The position numbers and the translations under genes were made by a program. A stretch of 64,000 nucleotides of DNA from RGIG529 sp050950425 (GTDB lineage Bacteria > Bacillota > Clostridia > Oscillospirales > Oscillospiraceae). Shown here one piece after another: positions 1-7,118 of the stretch. Positions within the stretch are counted from its first letter, which is position 1, and every line of letters begins with the position of its first letter. The stretch is taken from contig JBMNHO010000001.1 in the NCBI GenBank assembly GCA_050950425.1, positions 1 through 64,000 on the forward strand, given 5' to 3'. The notes beneath the pieces are model-generated. The model saw nothing but the letters and a program-made list of their open reading frames with translations, did no database searches and was not told the DNA's origin.

Positions 1-491
1 CGACGCCCGATAAACGCTTGAGTAAAGGAGGCCCGTTTTCTACCCTAGCGAGCGCGTTACTGCTGCTGGAATTGGGAATGGAACCTTCCGATCCTTTGTT
101 AAAAGAAGTTGCCGACTTGATTTTTAGCACATGCCGGGAGGATGGGCGGTTTAAATTATACCCGCAAGGTGCAATCTATCCCTGTCAAACGATCAATGCC
201 GCTAACGCCCTTAGCCATTTAGGTTATTCCTGCGATAACAGGCTTCAGAAAACCTTTGACCATCTTTTCGAGATACAGCACAGTGACGGAGGCTGGCGTT
301 GTAAGAAATTCAGTTTTGGCAAAGGCCCCGAAACAGAATTTTCAAATCCCGGCCCAACGCTGACGGCTTTAGATGCTTTCCGATTTACGAATTTCCTCAA
401 TAAAGAACAGGCGCTTGATAGGGCTGTGGAGTTTTTGCTTGAACATTACGGATGCCATGATGAAATATCCTCATGCTCCGGAACCTCATAA
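1..491 (+). pseudogene. Truncated squalene-cyclase/prenyltransferase-repeat protein, 5' end outside window
   Basis: The frame is open from base 3, so the gene enters from the left. The visible ~163 residues carry alpha-alpha barrel repeat signatures of the prenyltransferase/squalene oxidase repeat family: a QTINAANAL segment, an HSDGGWRC turn and a GPTLTALDAFR helix. Family members normally continue after the LLEH helix with a further conserved region, but here the frame ends about 11 codons later in residues unlike the family. The next frame at 451 resumes as a different protein, so I infer a deletion joining two genes. Function in this organism is unknown; related clostridial proteins are uncharacterised. 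Confidence 0.6.
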
Positions 492-735
492 CCTGATCGG
501 CATATTGCTTGAAAAAGAAGGCGACCATTTGGCCGCAATGAAGCATTTTAGGGCTGCATGGGCGCTTGATCCAACCTATATCCCCGCGCGATGCAATTTG
601 GATCGATTTGGGAGCTTTTATTCAGACAAGCAATGTGCCTTTGACGAGACGGATTGTCCGAAGGAACCTAAAAAAGATTTATATAAAACGGTTTATGACC
701 AAGACGGTATCGGCCACATTGTTAAAAGGGACTAG
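451..735 (+). pseudogene. TPR-repeat protein, 3' fragment
   Basis: Read from GAT at 451, the frame gives a DAMMKYPHAPEPHNL segment followed by GILLEKEGDHLAAMKHFRAA and a WALDPTYIPARCNL helix. This is a typical tetratricopeptide pair with the usual Ala/Gly spacing and a Pro after the ALD. About 94 residues remain. An ATG at 457 or 460 could start translation but lacks a ribosome site, and the frame overlaps the tail of the cyclase-like ORF. It looks like the C-terminal part of a longer TPR protein whose front was lost in the junction near 445-455. It lies 52 bp upstream of trkA. Confidence 0.55.
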
Positions 736-787
736 GCTATATACTGCCGGACTTTCCGTTAATGATTATCTAAAAAGGGGAAGAGAC

Positions 788-2153
788 ATGAAAATTATCA
801 TTATAGGCGACGGCAAGGTTGGGTATAATCTGGCCGAAAACCTGTCAAAAGAAAATAATGACGTTATTATAATCGATAAAAACCCGGAGGCCTTGAGAAA
901 AGCGGGCGAATATTTGGATGTCATGTGCATCAGAGGAAATGGCCTGAGCACAAAAATACTGCTGGAAGCCGGAGTGACAGAAGCCGATTTGTTGATTGCG
1001 GCCACAACCAGCGATGAAATGAATATGGTGTGCTGCCTTACGGCTAAAAAGCTGGGAGCGGAGCATACCATAGCCCGAATCAGGGATCCGGAATACGCTG
1101 ATGAGCTTTCTCAATTAAAAGCCGACCCTCGATTTGGATATGGTGATCAATCCGGAACAAGCCGTTGCCGGTGAGATCGCCAGACTGCTTGAATTTCCCC
1201 CTGCCGTTAATGTTGAGATGTTTGCAAAAGGTCGGGTTGAAATGGTGGAAATGAAGGTAACCCCCGATATGCCCATTGTCGGCATGAGTTTAAAAGACAT
1301 CTCGAAAAGGATCGCCTCGGCTATCCTGATCGGCGGTGTGCTTCGGAATAATGATGTGATCATTCCCAAGGGAGATTTTATAATCAAAGAAGACGATACG
1401 ATATACATTGTTGGCCGTCCGTCAAAAGTATTTCATTTTTGCAGGCGGATAGGCATTCATGTTCAAAAGATAAAAAGCGTCATGATTATGGGAGGAGGAA
1501 GAATCGCATATTATCTGGCAAAATATCTGAACGAAATGGAGATCAAGGTTAAAATCATTGAAATCGACCGTGACCGCTGCGTGGAATTGACAGAATTGCT
1601 TCCCCATTCATTAATCATTAACGGCGACGGTTCCGACGAGAGTGTATTACACTCGGAAAGCCTGAGCGACATGGGCGCATTTATCTCCGTAACAGGCAGG
1701 GATGAAGAAAACCTCATAACCGCGTTGCTGGCAAAACAATACGGTGTTCAAAAAGTTGTGGCAAAAATCAACAGGATGAATTATTCCGGCGCGATTAAAA
1801 ACATGGGCATAGATAATGTGGTAAGCCCCAAGCTCATAACGGCGAACTACATTTTAAGATATGTCCGGGGCCTGCAAAACGCAATGGGCAATCCCGTAGA
1901 TACACTTTACAGGATTATGGGTGACCGAGTGGAGGTTATTGAATTTACGGCCACTGCCCTCACGAGTCTTCTGGATACCCCGCTTAAAAAATTAAAAGTA
2001 GTAGAAGGCGTTTTAGTGGCCGCTATTGTAAGAAAAAATGAAATCATTATTCCGCACGGGAGCGATGTGATCAAATCGGGCGACAATGTTATCCTCATAG
2101 CAAAGGATAAAAAATTGACGGACTTAAATGACATCGTCGAGCAGGGAGAATAG
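788..2153 (+). pseudogene. trkA: TrkA-type potassium uptake regulatory protein, frameshifted
   Basis: TrkA binds NAD(H) or ATP and gates the TrkH potassium channel on the cytoplasmic face. ATG 788 follows an AGGGGAAGAG ribosome site. The first Rossmann domain starts MKIIIIGDGKVG; the second (from about 1479) carries MIMGGGRIAYYLAKYL; two TrkA_C domains follow each Rossmann unit. The frame breaks at the CCC run 1126-1128. Removing one C joins QLKAD to LDLDMVINPEQA, exactly the expected continuation, and gives about 454 residues, the normal length. The downstream part is open from 1134 to 2153. Whether the extra base is real or a read error cannot be told. trkH starts 4 bp after the stop, so the two form an operon. 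Confidence 0.85.
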
Positions 2154-2156
2154 CCC

Positions 2157-3608
2157 ATGAATTACAGAATGATAATGAAAAGCATAGGAACCGTACTATG
2201 TATCGAAGCGGCATGTATGCTGCCTTCCCTGCTGGTGGCTATTATCTACCGTGATGGAGGCGTGGCACCTTTTATTTTTTCCATCATTATTGTGGCAGCG
2301 GCAGGGTTCGGGCTGTTAAGGATTAGAACAACAACATCGAGCATTTACGCCCGCGACGGTTTTGCTATCGTGGCGCTGGGCTGGATTCTGGTATCCGTGT
2401 TTGGGGCGCTGCCTTTTATTTTTAGTGGTGCGATCCCCTCTGTAATGGATGCGCTATTCGAATCCGTATCGGGTTTCAGCACAACAGGAGCGAGCATTCT
2501 CAGAGATATTGAAGCATTGCCTAAAGGCATCCTGTTCTGGAGAAGCTTCACCCATTGGATGGGCGGTATGGGAGTTCTTATTCTCATGATTGCCATTTTG
2601 CCATCCGTAAAGGCAAATACGCTTCATATCATGAAAGCCGAAGCGCCGGGACCCTCACCCGACAAGTTTGTACCTAAAATCGGTCAGACGGCGAAAATTC
2701 TATATATGATCTATATTGCGCTCACAGCCGTCGAAGTGGTGTTTTTGCTGGTAGGCGGAATGTCACTGTATGATGCTCTGATTCACGCCTTCGGAACGGC
2801 GAGTACCGGTGGGTTTTCCAACAGGAATGCCAGCGTGGCCGCATACGGCAGTGTCTACATAGAAACAGTAATCACCGTTTTCATGCTCCTGTTTGGCGTG
2901 AATTTTACCTTATACTACATGGGTTTCAAAAAGAACATCAAATCGATCCTGCGGGATGAGGAACTTCGCTTTTATTTTGGCACTGTCGTTGCGGCCATTA
3001 TACTCATTGTGCTTAACATCAATGGCACAATATATCATTCCATAGGCGAATCGATACGATATTCTGCTTTTCAAGTTGGCTCCATCATTACCACGACAGG
3101 GTATGCGACCGCCGACTTCAATCTATGGCCTGCCTTTAGCCAAGGAATCCTTTTGATTTTGATGTTCATAGGAGCGAGCGCAGGTTCAACCGGTGGGGGT
3201 CTTAAATGTATCCGTATTATCCTTCTTTTTAAGATCATCAAACGGGAGATCACGAAAGTCATTCATCCCAGAGCGGTGCAAACAGTGAAGATAAACGGGC
3301 GTGTGGTAGATGAAGAAATCTTATCTGGCGTTATGGCATTTTTCTTCTTCTCAATATTAATTTTTGCTGTTTCGGTGTTGGCGGTTTTGCTGGAAGGAAA
3401 AGACCTCGTTACATCGACAACAGCGGTCATCGCATCCATAAATAATATTGGCCCGGGATTGGGCCTCGTCGGCCCGGCAGGGAATTATGCCGACCTTTCA
3501 ATACTGAGCAAGGGGGTATTATCTATCTGCATGATTGTTGGTAGATTGGAGATTTATCCGATCATGTTGCTGGTTTTCCCGTCTTTCTGGAAACGCATCA
3601 ATATCTAA
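2157..3608 (+). CDS. trkH: TrkH-family potassium uptake channel subunit
   Basis: This is the membrane pore of the Trk potassium uptake system, 483 residues, the normal length. The four pore-loop selectivity segments are visible: SGFSTTGAS, GTASTGGFSNR, ITTTGYATADF and SINNIGPGLG, each with its conserved glycine. About ten hydrophobic helices surround them, starting with an N-terminal segment around residues 10-30. ATG 2157 is preceded by a GGGAGAA ribosome site inside the end of trkA, and the 3-bp spacing indicates translational coupling. The C-terminus VGRLEIYPIMLL matches the conserved family ending. It should partner with the upstream TrkA, so the trkA frameshift would impair regulation rather than the pore. 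Confidence 0.95.
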   Translation: MNYRMIMKSIGTVLCIEAACMLPSLLVAIIYRDGGVAPFIFSIIIVAAAGFGLLRIRTTTSSIYARDGFAIVALGWILVSVFGALPFIFSGAIPSVMDALFESVSGFSTTGASILRDIEALPKGILFWRSFTHWMGGMGVLILMIAILPSVKANTLHIMKAEAPGPSPDKFVPKIGQTAKILYMIYIALTAVEVVFLLVGGMSLYDALIHAFGTASTGGFSNRNASVAAYGSVYIETVITVFMLLFGVNFTLYYMGFKKNIKSILRDEELRFYFGTVVAAIILIVLNINGTIYHSIGESIRYSAFQVGSIITTTGYATADFNLWPAFSQGILLILMFIGASAGSTGGGLKCIRIILLFKIIKREITKVIHPRAVQTVKINGRVVDEEILSGVMAFFFFSILIFAVSVLAVLLEGKDLVTSTTAVIASINNIGPGLGLVGPAGNYADLSILSKGVLSICMIVGRLEIYPIMLLVFPSFWKRINI

Positions 3609-3854
3609 AATGGCATTATGATATAATGTATAGTCTCGTGCAATCAGTAAAAATCAATTCAGATTGCACGGCTACCTTTGTTTTCAAGGGCGGCAATGAA
3701 ATAACTACAAAATTTGCGGAAGTTGCAAAATGAAGATTCAATAAATTCCGGTAGTATCGTTGTGCCCTTATGGAAGGAGATATTGATAGAGGCACATTAT
3801 ACAGACGAACGGAAAAGGCATATTAATCACTCCAAGGGATAACCCCAAAAATTC
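3609..3854. other. Intergenic stretch after trkH
   Basis: No gene is supported here. It holds a 9-bp inverted repeat (CGTGCAATC at 3637-3645, GATTGCACG at 3662-3670, 16-nt loop) not followed by a clear T-run, so it could be a weak trkH terminator or a protein-binding site. A very short frame at 3770-3826 (18 codons, no ribosome site) is not convincing. Confidence 0.5.
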
Positions 3855-3889
3855 CACCCACAGGCACCGCCCTCTGTGGGTGTTTTTAT
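3855..3889 (+). terminator. Rho-independent terminator
   Basis: A 9-bp stem (CACCCACAG at 3855-3863 with CTGTGGGTG at 3874-3882) is followed directly by TTTTTATAT. It lies just upstream of the original ribosome site of the peptidoglycan-binding gene at 3901-3910. It could end a short upstream transcript or act as a leader attenuator of that gene; nothing seen decides between these. Confidence 0.8.
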
Positions 3890-4000
3890 ATACAAAATTA
3901 AAAGAAAGGGATGTGTCAAAATGTGGATAGGCTACACTAAACTGTACAGAAAAGATAAGGTCATGGTATACTTCCAAGGGGGAAAAGGAAGGAGAAAACC

Positions 4001-4288
4001 ATGGCAGAAAGACGAGCGCGGAGGACCTTCAGCGAAGAACAGAAGAAGCAACTGGTGGAGCTGTTCAATCACGGCAAGCCCAGAAGCGAGATTGTCCGTG
4101 AGTACGACTTGACCGGATCAGCCTTTGACAAATGGGTGAAGCGGATCAACGCAACAGGTTCCAGCCACGACGTGGACAACCGGACGCCGGAGGAGCATGA
4201 ACTTCTGCGGCTCAGGAAAGAGAATCAGCAGCTGCGGATGGAAAACGACGTATTAAAGCAAGCGGCGCTGATATTCGCACGAAAGTAG
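4001..4288 (+). CDS. IS3-family transposase OrfA (HTH protein)
   Basis: It has 95 residues and starts at ATG 4001 behind an AAGGAGAAAACC ribosome site. An N-terminal helix-turn-helix of the Tnp_1 type (FSEEQKKQLVELF...IVREYDLTGSAFDKWVKRI) binds the terminal repeats. A C-terminal leucine-zipper-like heptad stretch (ELLRLRKENQQLRMENDVLKQ) supports oligomerisation, typical of IS3 OrfA. The stop at 4286-4288 is 2 bp before the GTG of orfB, which lies in the -1 frame. No classic A6G slippery heptamer is seen, so either a weaker slip site near the end or re-initiation links the frames. Confidence 0.93.
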   Translation: MAERRARRTFSEEQKKQLVELFNHGKPRSEIVREYDLTGSAFDKWVKRINATGSSHDVDNRTPEEHELLRLRKENQQLRMENDVLKQAALIFARK

Positions 4289-4290
4289 TT

Positions 4291-5115
4291 GTGATACGAG
4301 CCAATGCCCACAAGTACTCAATATCAGCGCTGTGCCGGTGTCTGGGCATTGCGCGAAGCACTTACTATTATGAATGTCGCGGTAGAGAAGACGAAAGCGC
4401 TCTGGAAGAGGCGGTTCAGACTGCGTATGACGAGAACCGCCGCGTATACGGTCAGCGGAAACTGAAGCGTGTACTATTTCGAAAAGGCTGGACGATTTCC
4501 CGGCGCAAGATCGGGCGGATCATGAAAAAGCGCGGGCTTGTGTCTGCTTATACCCGAAAGAAGTACCGCGTCCATGCTGTCAAGAGCAATGAAGCGGATA
4601 TCCCCAACCTTCTTGACCGGGATTTCAACAATCAGGCGCCAGGGGCCTGTGTGGTCAGCGATCTGTCGTATGTCATGGTTGGCGCGAAATGGGCGTATAT
4701 CTGCATCCTTCTTGACCTCGGTGCCCGTGAGATCATCGGATACAGCGCGGGTGCGCACAAAAACGCCGATCTGGTACACAAGGCCTTTTCAACGGTGAAA
4801 GGGAGCCTCTTCGCCATCCAGATGTTCCACACCGACAGGGGCAGCGAGTTCGACAACGCCCTGATCGACGAATTGCTCGACAGCTTCCAGATCAGCCGCT
4901 CCTTGAGCATGAAGGGGTGCCCCTACGACAACGCGGTAGCGGAGTCAACGTTCAAGATGATCAAGGCGGAGTTCGTTTACTCCCGGCGCTTTGACACGCT
5001 CGAGCAGTTGCAGCGAGAACTGGCGGACTATGTGCACTGGTTCAACAACATCCGCCTGCACGGTACGCTGGGATACCTGTCACCGACCGAATTTAAGAAA
5101 ACCTGCACCTTATAA
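4291..5115 (+). CDS. IS3-family transposase OrfB (DDE integrase)
   Basis: It has 274 residues with the rve integrase fold. The N-terminal region has the IS3 HTH_21 pattern (ALCRCLGIARSTYYY, then RRVYGQRKLKRVL). Catalytic residues are D124 (VVSDLSYV), D182 (HTDRGSEF) and E218 (NAVAESTF); the 35-residue gap between the last two is the DD35E spacing of IS3. The ending NNIRLHGTLGYLSPTEF is the usual C-terminal signature. It starts at GTG 4291; the active enzyme is normally the OrfAB fusion. All catalytic residues are present, so the element is probably active. Confidence 0.95.
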   Translation: MIRANAHKYSISALCRCLGIARSTYYYECRGREDESALEEAVQTAYDENRRVYGQRKLKRVLFRKGWTISRRKIGRIMKKRGLVSAYTRKKYRVHAVKSNEADIPNLLDRDFNNQAPGACVVSDLSYVMVGAKWAYICILLDLGAREIIGYSAGAHKNADLVHKAFSTVKGSLFAIQMFHTDRGSEFDNALIDELLDSFQISRSLSMKGCPYDNAVAESTFKMIKAEFVYSRRFDTLEQLQRELADYVHWFNNIRLHGTLGYLSPTEFKKTCTL

Positions 5116-5144
5116 TTTCTGTCCGATTTAGGGTTGACAATCCA

Positions 5145-5756
5145 ATGAGTGACAACAGCATCAACAACAATCTGGAGGGGAACGCCCTCACTTTGGAGAC
5201 GTTTGAGGAATTCGTCAAGAGAGTAGATAAGCGCTACGGTGTGATCAACACGCTTAGTGCCGACACGCCTGCCCAAACCCAAGCCACTACTGCCGCTTTA
5301 CCTGATCCTAACCTGCTCACTTTCCCACTGATCAAGAGAGGGAGCCGTGGAGTTGACGTAGAATTCGCACAGGACATGTTGTGGCTGTTCCTTCGGCCCT
5401 ATGACTTGTCCTCGGATGGTATCTTCGGCCCGATCACAGAATACTACGTCAAGCAGTTTCAGTCCTATAACGGCCTCATAGTAGATGGCATTGTTGGTCC
5501 CATTACCTGGGCAAAACTTGGCCCTACTGTTTCGACGGCGTGGTGGGATTCCCGTCCATGGCGTAGAGAAACCATTGTATATGAAGTGCAACGGTGGCTG
5601 TGCCTTGGTGGGAAATTTCCTAATGATTGGATCGACGGCGTATGGGGATGGCGCACTGAAAACGCCATTAAGGATTTCCAGCGCATCTATGGTATCACGG
5701 TTGATGGCAAATGGGGCAAGCAATGCTGGTCTATCCGTCATCAGGGCTGGTGCTAA
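5145..5756 (+). CDS. Peptidoglycan-binding protein with two PG_binding_1 domains
   Basis: It has 203 residues. The N-terminal ~60 residues are low-complexity, with no signal peptide. Two peptidoglycan-binding type 1 domains follow: about 62-130 (IKRGSRGVDVEFAQDML...DGIFGPITEYYVKQFQ...VDGIVGPITWAKLG) and about 140-200 (VYEVQRWLC...IDGVWGWRTENAIKDFQ...VDGKWGKQCW). No catalytic domain is present. The IS inserted exactly at its ATG: before insertion GAAAGGG at 3904-3910 followed by ATG at 3921 formed the start; now the ATG duplicate at 5145 sits directly after the IS end without its ribosome site or promoter. The protein is intact, but expression is probably cut or altered. Confidence 0.88.
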   Translation: MSDNSINNNLEGNALTLETFEEFVKRVDKRYGVINTLSADTPAQTQATTAALPDPNLLTFPLIKRGSRGVDVEFAQDMLWLFLRPYDLSSDGIFGPITEYYVKQFQSYNGLIVDGIVGPITWAKLGPTVSTAWWDSRPWRRETIVYEVQRWLCLGGKFPNDWIDGVWGWRTENAIKDFQRIYGITVDGKWGKQCWSIRHQGWC

Positions 5757-5787
5757 AAAGAAAGCCGGAAACCGCTCAAACATACTT

Positions 5788-5820
5788 GGGGCCTGTGGAG
5801 CAATCCACAGGCCCTTTTTT
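5788..5820 (+). terminator. Rho-independent terminator of the peptidoglycan-binding gene
   Basis: A perfect 10-bp stem (GGGCCTGTGG / CCACAGGCCC) with a 6-nt loop is followed by TTTTTT, 32 bp after the stop of the upstream gene. Confidence 0.93.
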
Positions 5821-5834
5821 GTTTTTGAAAATTG

Positions 5835-5975
5835 TTATTTCCACAAACAAGAATGTATTTGAGGTTCTGCATCCAAACCGTTTTCAGCTTCGCAAACACG
5901 CAGTTTTCTTCGCTCTGTAAGAAAGGCGAACAACGCTAAAAATAATAGCCGAATGATTGTTGCAGCATATTTCAT
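5835..5975 (-). CDS. Small membrane ORF of unknown function
   Basis: It has 46 residues and reads leftward from ATG 5975 behind an AAGGGGG ribosome site with 7-nt spacing. Residues about 6-19 (TIIRLLFLALFAFL) form one likely membrane helix; the rest is polar and contains two cysteines. It is divergent from the Crp-like gene and shares a palindromic promoter region with it. It could be a truncated N-terminus of a larger membrane protein. I do not recognise a family. Confidence 0.4.
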   Translation of the reverse strand: MKYAATIIRLLFLALFAFLTERRKLRVCEAENGLDAEPQIHSCLWK

Positions 5976-5992
5976 AAATAATCCCCCTTAAC

Positions 5993-6021
5993 TTGCTATT
6001 TTTCTATTATATTAATATAAT
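5993..6021 (+). promoter_or_regulatory. Sigma-A-type promoter of the Crp-like gene, overlapping a palindrome
   Basis: The -35 is TTGCTA (5993-5998), the spacer is 17 bp, and the -10 is a perfect TATAAT (6016-6021). The -10 lies in a perfect 16-bp palindrome ATTATATTAATATAAT (6006-6021) that also offers TATAAT on the other strand. A regulator bound here could control both directions. Confidence 0.7.
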
Positions 6022-6069
6022 GAAGAGAAAGGTGTTACCAATGTCACTGTTCTAAGGAGAATGTGCAAA

Positions 6070-6717
6070 ATGAAAAAATATATTGGTCTAATAGAGAAAA
6101 GTTCTCTGTTGAGATCGTTCTCTATACAAGAAGTAGATTCTTGTTTAAGGGATGGAAGCTTCCGTATCAGCACCTATGGTAAAAACAATATCATCCACTT
6201 TTCCGGTGAGGCCTGTTTAAAGCTGGAGATTATTCTGTTGGGGCATGTGAGTGTAGAACGCATTGACGAAGCGGGCAACCTGATGACCATAGCGGAATTT
6301 AGCGGTGACGAAATTTTGGGCGGCAATCTGCTTTTTTCAAAAAGCCCCTACTATCCCTTGACCATTACCGCAAAGCAGCCCGCCGTTATTTTGGAGATTG
6401 ACAAGGAGCGTCTTTTAACACTTTTCTCGAGTAAACCTGTTTTTCTGCGAAGTTATCTTGAATTTGTGGCCGACCACACCACCATCCTCGGAGACCGAAT
6501 CAAACACTACGTAAACAAAACGATACGAGAATGCGTAATAGCCTATCTGAAGCACGAGCGGCAAAAGCAAAATTCAAAAATAATCCGGCTACCCATCACC
6601 AAAAAAGCTTGGGCTGAAAGAATCGGCGTTTCGCGCACATCCCTGTCCAGAGAACTGGCCAAAATGGAAAAGGACGGGTTGATTCGCTATGATTCAAAAT
6701 GTATTGAGCTTTTGTAA
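6070..6717 (+). CDS. Crp/Fnr-family transcriptional regulator
   Basis: It has about 215 residues: a cyclic-nucleotide-binding-fold sensor (residues ~10-130, with ISTYGKNNIIHFSGE and GDEILGGNLLFS turns) and a C-terminal winged HTH (TKKAWAERIGVSRTSLSRELAKMEKDGLI). No N-terminal cysteine cluster for an Fe-S centre is seen, so it is not an FNR oxygen sensor of the classic type. ATG 6070 is preferred because AAGGAG (6054-6059) lies 10 nt before it; ATG 6061 in the same frame is only 1 nt away from that site. The effector is unknown. It is preceded by a strong promoter and faces away from a small membrane ORF. Confidence 0.88.
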   Translation: MKKYIGLIEKSSLLRSFSIQEVDSCLRDGSFRISTYGKNNIIHFSGEACLKLEIILLGHVSVERIDEAGNLMTIAEFSGDEILGGNLLFSKSPYYPLTITAKQPAVILEIDKERLLTLFSSKPVFLRSYLEFVADHTTILGDRIKHYVNKTIRECVIAYLKHERQKQNSKIIRLPITKKAWAERIGVSRTSLSRELAKMEKDGLIRYDSKCIELL

Positions 6718-6767
6718 GTACTTACTTTCTTGGCTTGACACTCGATGACCTGTTCTACGATGACGCC

Positions 6768-6896
6768 ATGGCACTGCGCGTCCATAAATCTTTCTCGTAT
6801 GAAGGATTGTTGGCCGACTGTTCTGATTATGAAAAGGCGATCCTCAGTGAGTCACTTCTCGCGTTAAAGACGATTTTGGAACGAAATAGATCATAG
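6768..6896 (+). CDS. Small ORF, unknown function, possibly a gene remnant
   Basis: It has 42 residues from ATG 6768, reading MALRVHKSFSYEGLLADCSDYEK and ending ALKTILERNRS. The same frame is open upstream through LDDLFYDDA without a clear ribosome site, so this may be the 3' remnant of a longer gene lost next to the prophage edge. No family recognised. Confidence 0.3.
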   Translation: MALRVHKSFSYEGLLADCSDYEKAILSESLLALKTILERNRS

Positions 6897-7068
6897 CAGG
6901 GATACCCTTTGCAACCTTGCAACCTTGACACTCTTTCATATAAAATACCCCGGAATATCAAGGAATACTGAGCGAAGTAAAGGTTGCAATTAGCACTTTA
7001 TTTTTGCAACCTTGACAGCGTCTTTTGCATTGTTGCCATACTCAGCGATATGTCCTATACACAAAAGA
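6897..7068. repeat. Non-coding prophage-edge segment with GCAACCTTG repeats
   Basis: GCAACCTTG occurs at about 6911-6925 (two overlapping copies) and again near 7006-7016, with an inverted GGTTGCAA between them near 6983. The segment separates the host ORFs from the recombinase genes and is where a left attachment site would be expected. No matching core at the right end was found by eye. Confidence 0.4.
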
Positions 7069-7113
7069 AAAACCCACAGGATGACGGTCTACACACCGCC
7101 ACCTGTGGGTTTT
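7069..7113 (-). terminator. Bidirectional terminator after the recombinase operon
   Basis: A perfect 12-bp stem (AAAACCCACAGG at 7069-7080, CCTGTGGGTTTT at 7102-7113) has A-runs and T-runs on both sides, so it can stop transcription from either direction. It lies 6 bp past the stop of the first recombinase. Confidence 0.85.
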
Positions 7114-7118
7114 CCATC

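Larger units (their letters stand above)
3924..5144 (+). mobile_element. IS3-family insertion sequence, copy 1
   Basis: The element is 1,221 bp. Its ends are imperfect inverted repeats: left TGGATAGGCTACACTAAAC..., right (reversed) TGGATTGTCAACCCTAAAT..., both continuing into ACAGAAA. Target duplication is ATG (3921-3923 and 5145-5147). It encodes orfA and orfB in a -1 frame relationship, as expected for IS3 family elements that make OrfAB by -1 frameshifting. The insertion point is the start codon of the peptidoglycan-binding gene downstream. Four more copies in this window look identical base for base, which points to recent activity. The right end holds an outward TTGACA (5134-5139). Confidence 0.96.

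Noticed and set aside
3770..3826. 18-codon ORF after trkH
   Set aside because: No ribosome site, no similarity recognised, and within a probable non-coding leader.
4632..4910. Antisense ORFs within each IS copy
   Set aside because: They recur in all copies only because the copies are identical; no start signal or domain supports them.
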